From: Adineta vaga
Lineage: Eukaryota; Rotifera
Assembly (NCBI GenBank): GCA_021613535.1
Contig: CP075496.1
Span: forward strand, 10,726,001-10,790,000
DNA length: 64,000 nucleotides
Direction of reading: 5' to 3'
Shown here: positions 25,040 through 36,900 of the stretch, piece by piece
How positions within the stretch are numbered: the stretch's first letter is position 1
Layout: each line of letters opens with the position of its first letter
Notes under the pieces: model-generated
Databases searched by the model: none
What the model was told of the DNA's origin: nothing
What the model saw: only the letters and a program-made list of their open reading frames with translations
Translations under genes and position numbers: made by a program

Positions 25040-26577
25040 TCAATCGTTGCTGATGGGAACAATTGACCAAGTTGAATTTATTGGTGAGATTTTTCGAGGA
25101 CTAGAGCAAACAAAAATGTTCTTTTAACTAAAAGAAATAACTTTGTCTAAAATTACCGTTTTTGTAATTTATTTTTCGATTTTCGACCAGTTAATTTCTT
25201 CTTTGTCGAACTTGAAAATTCAAGAAAAAAAAAGTTACTTAACAGTAGTCGAATTCACCTTACCTGCTGATTGTTGATGTTGCCATCAGTTGGAATGCCG
25301 GTGTATTTGGTGCAAGATTCTCTAAGCCATACACTTGTTTTAATACTTCATATCGTTCACATAGACCACAAAGACGCGGACATTCCAATGGTACATTAAC
25401 AGCAATACAGGATGCAACGGATTGATATGGACATGGAGGCAGGACAGAGCAATTTACTATGAAGAATAAATGTTTAATAGATTCATTTTGAGTGAAAAAT
25501 AGAAATGAAATTTTACAGTGTTCACATTGTGAACCAGTTGCATATGTTGAACATTGGCATTGACAAGTTTTTAGATTTAGAGTACCATTATATAGACATA
25601 CTTTACCTTGACAATCTGAAAAGGATATTTTATCTACTTTAATAAATTACAAATTGAATGACAATTACCATTTAAAGGTTGATCTTCAATTCCTTGATCA
25701 TAGGGTCTGTATAAATTGCTGTTTAACTGTCTAGAACATGTTATCATGTGTTTTTGTTAGTCAAGAGTTTATTTGAACTTACCCCGTAACATAATTACAT
25801 ACATAAAAAGGCCATTTCATATTGTAGAGTTCAGAAGGTGGACACATTGTAGCTGCACAACCAACTAATACTACTGAATGCCAAATCATCTACATTGAAA
25901 ATGAAAATTCTTACTTTTTTTTTCAAGAAGCATTACTATTTTGACTTACCTGTGTATAGTGGCCGACAATACCAGTAGCTGGATAACCATGAAAATAATA
26001 TTCTTTTTCTTCAATCCAACCATCAATGGCTTGTGTCCAATTTTCATATCCCATAGCTAAATTTTGTCCAGTTGAAAGAGGAATTCCTATATTATAGATT
26101 GAATTTTATCTAATAAAATGAAACTTTCGTATATAAGCTACTTGGTACATTGCGTTGGCTGGCTTTATCATGAGCAAATATACATCCACGAGCATAGCGA
26201 AGAGCTATTTCTGCTAAATCATCATTCCAATACTATTCAATTATTGAATATTAGATCTTTACATATTTATATTCATACAAACTAAATCTCCATACCATTT
26301 TTTCTATATTGGTTCCACGAACAAGTCGCCGTTCATGATTATGCATTTCAAGAATCGCTGTACGTTCATTTAGACTAACTGGTTGATCAATTACATTTGG
26401 AAAAGGTTGCGAGCAATATGAATGATTTTCATCCGTTACATAGTATTCAGATGGACACAATTCTAAATTGTTGATCAATAAAAATGATAAATTTGGAAGA
26501 AAAAATTCTTCTTTTACCATAAGATTTGAGAAGATAAGATAATAATAAACCATAAGTGAATATCGCAGACATGTCAT
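25040..26577 (-). CDS. Secreted CAP-superfamily (CRISP/SCP-like) cysteine-rich protein
   Basis: Minus-strand exons: 26577-26296, 26232-26142, 26086-25950, 25889-25783, 25730-25669, 25615-25517, 25456-25264 and 25100-25040; phases agree, 343 residues. A hydrophobic N-terminus may be a signal peptide. The CAP domain (about residues 65-230) has the HNHERRLV helix, WNDDLAEIALRYARGC, the signature GHYTQMIWHSVVLVGCA and FYVCNYVTG. The usual Glu of the GEN motif is Gln here (TGQNLAMG), so the metal-binding tetrad is altered. Then follows an EGF-like segment (CQGKVCLYNGTLNLKTCQCQ...) and a second cysteine cluster ending CPRLCGLCERYEVL. CAP proteins are extracellular, with roles ranging from defence to sterol binding; the role here is unknown. 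The last exon (25100-25040) is inferred from phase and splice signals. Confidence 0.82.
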
Positions 26578-27300
26578 AGAAATTCAAATGAATGATCACA
26601 AAACAAAACTAGTAACTATTCGATATTTCTCTCGTTTTAGTTTATTCTCGCATTATCAATGTCACGTACACAACAATTAAATTCAAATGGATATGTTTAT
26701 ATGACAAAGTATTTGATAACATGATTCATCATATGAGAAAAAATGATATTAGCATATATATCATCATCATTCTCATTCAATTGATTCAAAGAATGGAATG
26801 TGTTTACGAAAATTATGAATCAGACGAAAACTATTCGATGAGAAATTTCTTAGTTCAAATTCAAATATGCATATATATATATATATTTATCTATTGTCCT
26901 GATCCACCCGTAGTTTTTTTCCTTGTTTATAATAACAGAAAGAAATGAACAGAAATCCAACATCATTGCAAAGAGCAAAGGAAAGATAAGATAAAGATGA
27001 ACACAACAAGAGAAAGAAAAGAAACGTAGTTGATATTCAGCTAAAAAATGAACAAGAGAGAAGGAAAATGCAAGAACATACGAGAGTAAAAGAAAAACAT
27101 AAAACCAAGCGTCACTCTGAGCACACATTTCAGAGATCTAAACACGAGTGAATGATGATAAATGTATGAGAGCGAGAAATAGATGGAGAACAAAATCGTG
27201 ACTAGGATGATAAAAGAAGAGGAAAAAAATAGAACATAGATGAATGAAATAGCAATAATAATAAAGGTAATGAAATTGATAAGAAAATGTCTTTGGTTGA
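26578..27300. other. Spacer between CAP gene and spectraplakin 3' end
   Basis: About 720 bases. Both neighbours are on the minus strand, so this holds the spectraplakin 3' UTR and the CAP promoter. There is a short TA run near 26868-26888. No gene is seen. Confidence 0.5.
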
Positions 27301-27968
27301 TTAGGAATTCTTAGTTGGTGCAGATCCATTGGTTGTCTTTTTATGTCGAGTAACAGGTAATGGAAGTTTACTTGGTCGTCGCTGTTGGGCAGAAGATGTC
27401 GATGCAATAGAATGTTCGGAAAGAACACTTTCACGACTGGATGTTCGGCTCAATGTTGACGCATTTGGAGTAAAAGAAGCAACGAGTACTGGTATATGTG
27501 ATGGTCTTGCTTCGGAATCACCTATTTCAAAATAATATCAATTAAAATATATACTTTTCGTTGAAAATGAATTGATTCTTACTAAGTAAATGTGGTGATG
27601 TGGAAATATCATCACCTGATGCAGATAGATCTCCAATTGATGAAGAATTTGTTGCTGTTTGTTGTTGAATAAAAGAATTAATTGATGAAGTTCGTCGAGA
27701 TTTATCTTTTGATCCCTATGAAATTGAACCATAATTAAATATATCAGTAAGAATGCAATCCAAGTATTTACTCGACTGGGTGTTAGAACTGGTGATTGTT
27801 TAGCTGCTGCTACTGCTGCTGCTGCAGCTGCTAATTGTTGTTGATGAAAAAGACATGTTGGTCGATGAACCGTAACAAGTCGTGGTTTGAATAAGGTCAT
27901 TGTTTGTGCTACACCATCACGTAAAGCATAATTTTCTGGATGTAATTCATAATTTGTACGACCTTTAG
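27301..27968 (-). CDS. Spectraplakin C-terminal tail with SxIP-like motifs
   Basis: Exons 27968-27772, 27715-27583 and 27521-27301 in agreeing phase, ending at TAA. The tail begins [19 protein letters not shown], as GAR domains normally continue, has an alanine run, then Ser/Arg-rich sequence ([15 protein letters not shown]). The last exon carries RPSHIPVL and [15 protein letters not shown]. Both fit the SxIP/SxLP motif with nearby basic and proline residues that binds EB1 at growing microtubule ends, as in the tails of MACF proteins and APC. Confidence 0.8.
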
Positions 27969-30900
27969 CTAAAAAATACGAATAAAATTAGTTATAATTT
28001 CAATAATAAAACCATCTAGCGCAAACATAGACAACAAACACAACACAACAAATCGTGCTAACACCTACTGTCACCTGATTGATATTCTGGCACATAATAA
28101 AGACGTCCTGCAATAAGTGATTAGACAGAGAAGCAAAGCAAGATAAAGCACACATGAAATTTTCAAGGAAGAAAAACGAAGAAACGAAGGTACCTGCAGC
28201 AACAGTCGCCAAAAATCGACTGTAGACATGCATGCCTGTATAGAAGATGATTTAAAATTGTAAAATATACTACAAAGATTTTTTTGTTTGATCTTTTGAT
28301 ATTCAGATTCATATCTGTAAAATGATATCGATAACGTAATCTAGTTTCTCAAAAAAAGATTTTTAATCATTTAGTCTCTGAAAATCGTCTCCAGTAAAAC
28401 TTCGGCAATCGTATATGTATGTTAAAATAAGTTCAATTTGAATACAACTTACCTCGACATGGATCGTGTCGGACAAGAAATTCATCCAATGCCGTCCAAC
28501 CACCTCCAACTCGAACCATAACTGTTGATCGAAGTATTCGAACGAGACGAAGACTTTGTGATTCACCAAACTAAATATCGAAACATATTTCAATTGCAAT
28601 AAAAGATCGAAATCATGTTCATTTTACTCGATATCGTCCTTCTGCAACTTGCTGCACATCGTATTTCTTTGAACATGTACATAATGAAGCTTGTCGATTA
28701 ACTTCACTTTTAATCCTATCAATATCTGTGACATCTGGTCGAATATCCTATGGAAAAACAAAGAAGAATATTTTTTGAACATTCCAATCGATAAATTTCT
28801 CATATTTCGAAAGTACTTTTTTAGCATCTTGAAATGCTTTTTGTAATTCTTTTGTTCGTTCAGTTGTTCGCGCTAGGATTTTTTGCCAACGTGTTTGTAC
28901 AGCAATTAAAGAATTTCTTATATAAATCGAATCAGGTTTGGGTGAAACAAATTTTAAATGTGTTGCTAATTTATCTAAATCAATTAGATGTTCTTTATAT
29001 GTTTGTAATTGAATTTGAAAAAATTTATGATCATCAATTTGTTTTAATAAAGTTTGAATTAAACCAAAACGACGTTGAACTGGTTTTTGATGATTTAAAT
29101 AACGTTCAGTATCATTTAACCATTCCGTAAATTTTTGTAATGTTGAATGAAATAGTTCGATTGACTGAGCCAATTCAATTAATTCTTGACCTTTTGTTAA
29201 TGTTCGTTGTTTAACATCGATTAAACGTTCTAAATTTCAAAGAAAAAGATTTTCAAGATAAAAATTCATTGTGTTTGTTTTGTTTTATTACTTTTTAAAT
29301 CGATTATTTGTTGAATATTATTCTCATTGGAAAATTCTCGATTGATTTCAATTTCAATATTTTCTAAACGTTCAACAAGTAATGGAAACTTTGTATTTAT
29401 CGTACTATCATTGACTTGTTTATCAATCACATCAAGTTCACGATAAATATGATCGATCGTTTTTTGTTTTAATTTCATTTTTTCTAATTTATTTTCTAAA
29501 TAATTGTATTTATCTGTTGCTTGTTTGAGTAAATCTTCCCATTGTTTATTAATTGATTGAAATAAATTTTGATGTTCACTTGAACTTTGTTTTAATTGTT
29601 CAATATCATAAGATATTAATTCAATATCATTGAGAAGAATACGAAGTTTAGCAATAGATATTTCAATTTGTTTCATATCATTAAGATTTGTTGGTATAGG
29701 ACTATTTGTTAGAGCAGATAATTTCGATGAACAATCATCTAATGATCGATTTATATCAGCAATAACATCGCCAACACGATTTTGATGAAGTGCTGTTTCA
29801 TAAACAAGAGTTTTACTAAAAAAATTAAAATCAGATGAATATTTGAAAAGAAAGGTATTTACTGTTCTTGAATTTTGCCATTTAATTCAGTCCATTTAGA
29901 ATCAATATTTATCAATTGTTCTTCAACAAGATTTGTTTTTTGATTTTCGTCCATATCATGTTGATCTTGTTGAATTTTTCCATCGCTTCGTTGTTGTTTA
30001 TGTTGTTCAATATCTGTATAATCTTGTTTTAAATTAACAATATCTAAATATTTACAATCTAAATGTTCTTTATATGTTCGTATACGATCAAATTCATCAG
30101 TATCATTAACTGATGTTGGAATTGATGTATCATCAAACCATGTGGAAACACGTTCTAATTTTGAATTAAATTCAGCTGATTCAAGCATTGCTTGTTGTAA
30201 TTCATGTTCACATGTTTCAAAATTTGTTTGAATACGATTCCATTCTTGTTCTAATTCCTGAAGATTAAGTTGTAGTTCATCACTTTCTTCAGGATTATTT
30301 GCAATTAATGTTAACAATTGTGCACTTTGTTCGTGAAGAATTTCATGAAATTTCGTTTGTTGAACTGAAAATTCATTAACTAGTTGATTATATTTTTGTT
30401 TTTCACGTTCGATATGTTCACGTGATGTTGAACGTGGACGAATTTCTAATAATTGTTTTTCAACATTATTAAGAAATGATGAAAGTTCTGAATGTTGTGT
30501 CCAAAATGTATTCGCACATGCTTGAGTTAAGAGAAGATTCTCCGTACGAATATCATTAGCTTGTTTCATTATTGACCAATGTTCATTCAAAAGATTAAGT
30601 TTTTCATCAAGAGCTAAGAAGAAGAAGAAGAAACATATTCGAAAGTATTCCTATTTTCTTGTAAACTAACCTTTAATGGAATCGGTATCTTGTGAATTTG
30701 GTATCATTTGTTTTAATGTGTCAATATTTGAATGTAATTGATCTAATACAATTTTACGTCGTTCTAATTCACTTTGTACGGCAACATTATCAAGTAATTG
30801 TTCATTTAATTTAATAGGTTGAGTTGAAATGATATCTGTTGCTGATGATACTAATAATTCGGATAATTCATTCATTGCAATATCAGTTTCTTCGATATGA

Positions 30901-33900
30901 TGTCGAAGTTCAGCTGTTAATTCATTTGCTATCATTGGAGAAAGCTGAAACAAGAAATAATCATTATTATTGTCTGCATTTTTAATAATATTTCATCTTA
31001 CTGTATCTTGTTCTCGTACGACAGTTGCTGCTGTTGCGGGCGTAGGTGTTGGTGTTGGTGTTGTTATTATTGTTGGTGATATGGGTGATGGTTGAGGTTG
31101 AGCAATAGTATCGAGATTGGTTTTAGTTTTAACTGTTAAATTGTCATAATGACGATTGATAGCTTCTAATGAGCGTTCAATTTGATTATCGGTATCATCA
31201 TTTAAATTTGTTGCTGAACTTTGTAATAAAAGTTCACCTTTTTGATTTACTAATTCAATTTGTTCATAAATCTTTTCTAAATCATTATTAAAACTTTTTA
31301 ATTCATTTTCATTCATCGTTTCAAATTGTTGTTGTCTTTCATTCAATGAGCTTGTTAAATCATTTGATAATTGTTGAAATTCACGTAGATCTTCTTGATG
31401 CAATTGAATATAATCAAGTGTATCAAGAATATATTCAACATATTCCGACCATGATTTATCTAAATAACAAAAAAAAACAATCGAGAAATGCTACAATTAT
31501 TTTGTATTCTATCTTACCAATGAAAGCGACTTCATTTTGAATAGGTTCAACATCGACATATCGTTCAGCAGTATTGATTAAAATCAAACCAATTGTTTTA
31601 TATTCGTCAATACTTGAAGACATCCCTTTGAGTTGATCAGCAATACTCTATTTACAATAAATCAAAAGTTTAATCTATATTTACACAAGATTCCAAAAAA
31701 GTTGTGTATGAAATACTGATATCTACATTCCAGGCTTGTCTTAACGATATTTCCTCTATGAAAACTATTCTCGTTCTATCATGCTGTCAGTAGTAATGAG
31801 TATCTTTGTACGATTAACTGATTTCAATGTCATAGACAAGATCGAGTGGTAGCTATTCATATAGATGAGTTTGCTCATTCTGTGAAACTTACTTTATATT
31901 TCTGTAACATTGCCTCGATTTGTTGATTATCTAATGGAAGTATTGTATTTTCTTCTAATGTTACTAATTCTTTTGCTTTTTCAATTGTATTTTCTGCTTT
32001 TTGTTTAGCTATTTGATATTTATCTGTTTGTTGTTGAATTTTGTCTAAGATTTCTATATGTTGAAGAATTCTTTCTTTCATTGAAATATAATTTTCAATT
32101 AATTCATCAGTTTGTCGTTGAAATACTTTTGTTATATTCGAATGTTCATTGATTTGTTTTGTCAATTTCAATTGTTCATATAAATTAATCAAATTATTCG
32201 ATGAATAAAAATGAATCAATTGTTGATTTAATGTTTTCAATTGTTCAATTGGCATTTTCGAATGTTCATCTAATAATTGTTTACATGATGTTATAGTTAA
32301 TTCATTCGGATATTGTTTCAATAGACGATCAGTCGATAATAACCATTCTTGTAAAATATTCTTTTTTGCTTCATATTCATTTAAAATTTCTTGTCGATGA
32401 GAAAGAATTGATTTTAAATCATTTTGGAATCTTTCATATTGTTTTCTATATTCATTAACTTGAGTTTGATATTGAAGAATTTCATTTTTATCTTCAATAT
32501 GATCAGTTTCAAGAAGATCTTTGATTAATTGTTCATAGAATTGATGATCAATCGGTGTTTCATTATCATTATTTAACAACAATTGTAAAGTAGAAAAATT
32601 TATATCATCATTATGTTCGATATGTTCACTATATAGACGTAAACGTTTCGAATAATTTTCAATTAAATGACCATGTTCCAAGTGAAATTCATTCAAACGT
32701 GTTGATAAACGATTAATACGTTCATTGTATTGGTTTGCTTGTTCTTCCAATGAATGTAACTGTTGATTAAGTGATTTTAAAGTATTTTTATCTTCAATAT
32801 CTAATAATTGCTCGAGATTAACAGTTGTATTGATATCAGAATCAAATGAATGACGACGTGTACGCAATTGTGCATGATAGTGACGAAATTGTATGATTTG
32901 TTCATCAAGTTTCGAACGTTTTAAAGATAAGGGTTTTGAGAATATTTCATTGGAAGTATCCGAATCTTCAATATAAGTTTGTAACCAATGATTTAATTCT
33001 TCAATACGTTCTTTAATAGTTTGACGTTCATGATTATAACGTTCTAATAATTCAAAATTATGCATTAAACCTTGTTGAGCTTGTTCATATCGTTGTGTAT
33101 GTGAATCAAGTAATGTACAAAGCTAAACATAAAGGAAAACAATAACAGATGATATAATTTCTTTTCACCTTCATCAGAGATGTTTTTTTTCTGTTCTACA
33201 GAGTTGCCCGAAGGCATATGAGGAGAGTCATCCGACGAAATCGTTTTCTTTTTCTTAGCAGCTCGACAAGGATGTTAATATTAGGAAAGCAAAAAAATTG
33301 TTTTTCTGTCTGATATCGAGGAAGAAAAAAGGAGAGGAAAAACTAGAGAACGAAAGAAAAAATTATACATATATGAAGAGTTGATATATATATACATGTA
33401 CTATTTAACTTACATGTTCCTTGATTTGATTTTGAATATGATTACTTGATGACATGATAGGTGATGGTGAAGCTGGCTCGTGAGTAGCAAGCATACTTAA
33501 TTTGTCCAATTGCTGTTGAACGTTGAGAAGTAAAACTTGTAATGCGTTATCGTCCTATGAAAGTTTTGTTTTTAATGAAGAAAAAAATATGAAATAAATA
33601 TGTTATTGGAAAAATGTTTACTTGTTGTTTGTTGTCGATCGAGGTTAGATTTTGATCGAATTCATTCATTGATTTAAGAACTTGTTCGTTCAAATGATTG
33701 ACTTCGTTATAGGTGATTAAATATCGTTCACATTGATCGGATATTTGTTTGGAACGTTTAAGAAAATCGGAATAATTTGTAGTTAAATTATCGAAACGTT
33801 GTTGAAGTTGTTTGTACATATTAGCAGATTTACCACCATCTGTATTTCCAGTTGCTTGTTCAAAATCTTGAATTGTAGAATCAATTGATTGTAATTGATC

Positions 33901-36900
33901 TTGTAATGATGTAATTTCAGGTTGTAAGTGGATTGCAGTATTTAGAATTGTTTTAAACTTTTTACTATCATCATCTAATGTTGATAATTGAAGAGTTTTT
34001 TGCATTTCTTTATCATTCGTATCGAGCCATTCAGTTAAATGAGCGTGTTCATTATTGAATTGATCCGTTTGAATTACAAATCGTTCGATGATATTGCTCA
34101 AACCACTATTGATATCAGAAATCTAATTTTAAAGAAAAAGAAACAATGATTACGATCTTTGAAATGTTTAATGTCTTACTTCAACTCGTTTTTCTTCAAG
34201 ATCTTGACTCAATGTTGCAAGTTGAGGATTGACTTCATTTGCTCGTTCGACAAGATGATTGATCGCTGCCTTTTCCTTTTCCACATTTGTATGTATTGTC
34301 TAAAAAAAAAGCAACCAAATTTAAATGTATTTTTTTGTTCTTTATTTTTCTTAACATACTTTTATCTGATCAACATTTGCACGCAATTCATTCAAATTGT
34401 CAGTTAGATAAACATATTGATTCAATTGATCATGTAAAGATGTTAAACGAATAGCAACCGTATGCATATCATGAATAACACGATTATCATCATTCTAAAT
34501 ATACGAAGAAAAAAAAGGAATTGAATGTGAAAAAATAACTATTTGTATTTATTATTAACGAAAACATGCATAGAACGAGCAGCGTTTAATTATTTCAAAA
34601 TAGAATTTGATTTTTACTTGAAATTACTATGATTGAAGAATAATAATTTTTTTTCTAAGTGAAATCGATCAATATGAAACTAGAAAGAATCGCTTATTTA
34701 TCAGCGTACATACGAGTTAAACGATCTATTAGAGTTAGAATTTTATTTTGTGTATATTGGTTAATGGAATGATTGAAATAAAAATAAAGATGTAAAATAT
34801 TTTACCTGATTGGATTCCACATTATCTTCTATTTTTGATGAGCGATCAACATCATCATCTGGTTTTTTGTCTAGTTTAGAGTCCGTAAGAAATTGTGTTG
34901 GAATAAATGAATATAATGAATCTTCATCGTAACCACCTTGTTTCTTTTCAAATTTAGATTCTATAACAGATTGTGTTGGAATAAATGAATGTAATGAGTC
35001 TTCATCAAAACCATCTTGCTTTTTGTCAAGTTTAGATTCTGGAAGTAATTCTGTTCGAATAGAAGATTTTGAGAGATCTTCACCTACATCATTTTGTTTC
35101 TTCTCAGATTTAGATTCTGGAAGCGATACTGTTGGAATAGAAATATGTAATGGATCTTCATCATCACCGCTTTGCTTTTTGTCAAGTTTAGATTTTGAGA
35201 GATCTTCACCTACATCATTTTGTTTCTTCTCAGATTTTGATTCTGGAAGCGATACTGTTGGAATCGGAGTATGTAATGGATCTTCATTATCACCATTTTG
35301 GTTATTACCAACTTTATATTCTGGAGGTGATTCTATTCGAATAGAATCATTCAAGAAATCGTCATCGCTATCATTCTGTTTGTTGTTAAGTGTAGAATCC
35401 GTAAGTGATGGCGTTGGAATCGGAGTATGTAATGGATCTTCATCATCACCGCTTTGCTTTTTGTCAAGTTTAGATTCTGGACGCGATTCTGTTCGGATAG
35501 AAGAATTCAAGAAATCTTCATCTTCATCGCTTGTACTTCCAATTTTGGATGATGATGATAATGGTTCATGGGATACTTGTGTAGCTGGTGGAACATAATA
35601 TGACATTTCAGATTTATGTCCAACAAGTTCATGAGATTTGCCATTGTCGTTAGTTATCGTCGATGACAACGGAGGTTCCTGCAATATAAAAGAGATTATT
35701 ATTGCAATTTTATTATAGAAAAATAGAACTATCTATCTATATATATATATATGTATGTCAATGTGAATGATCGATAAATGATATGATAGTAAACCATGCT
35801 ACACGCTAAGCTAAACACACACACACACACACGCATTGGTGGGCGATTGTGCATGCATTGTGATTGTCTTTCATGAAAACAAACATAGAGACAAGAAGTA
35901 TAGAGAATGATAATGTACGTTGAATTTCAATACTATTCTAGCGGGATAATCATTGAAAATAAATACATATATACATCTGAATCTTAGTTTCAGAGAGAAA
36001 AAGACATTTTATTTTACTTATCAAAAACTTTTATTGAAAAAAAAGTAGTTTACATTCTATTCAGTTGTTCAATCATAACATTGAGATCATTGATAGATTT
36101 GTGTAAACTTGTTTTAAATGGTCGTATAACAAGTTTGTGTCTCTTTGCGTCAAACCTCAAATTTTATTTAAGAAAATAATATAATTCTATGTCATATATT
36201 ATAATTGAACAATGAATAGAATGTAATGAATTGATATTCTAAGAAAACTTCCTCTGCATCTGAAATCGTATCTGAGACTATAAGAAACTTTAAAATATGT
36301 CATAGATAATCCAATTCAATCTCATACAGACTAATCTTTCTCTAGAAATATACACAGAAATTGTCAAAAAAAGTATCTAAACATTTCGATATATCTTTCC
36401 TGAAACATTATTTTCTACTTATCGAACCTAAACAACGACACACACGTTCATGAAATCGTTTTCTTCACATATAGAAATGTTTAGATACTCTTTTTAAGAA
36501 TTGCTCGAATCATTTTTCCTACCGTTATTCTAATATTATTCTAAAAACAAAATATTTTTTCTATGAAATCAAATGAAAAAACATAAAAAGCAAAATTTTA
36601 TTTATTATTCGTTCTACTTTTTAGAGAGTGATGGATAGTTCACTTTGTTTTTTTTGTTCGTATATATATATATATATATGTTCCTATATGTATATATCTT
36701 TCTCTATCTTCTTGTCTCTCTATGTTTGTTTGTTTGTTTTTTTTACGAGTCGGTTGCGCATGAAGATGAACAAAAAACATGTATACAATTGTGATAAAAG
36801 AAGAAAAGAAAGGGAAGAACACACACACGCACACTAAAAAAGAAACAAATATAATCTAAGACACAAATCAAATAAGAAACGAACATGGTGGGCTTGGAGA

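Noticed and set aside
28748-28816. A 33-base intron before the GAR exon (donor at 28780)
   Set aside because: Too short compared with all other introns; a 69-base intron from donor 28816 in the same phase fits better.
34805-35678. SxIP-like triplets (SFIP, TPIP) in the 26-residue repeats as EB1-binding sites
   Set aside because: The flanks are acidic, whereas functional SxIP motifs need basic surroundings. The tail motifs at 27301-27521 are better candidates.
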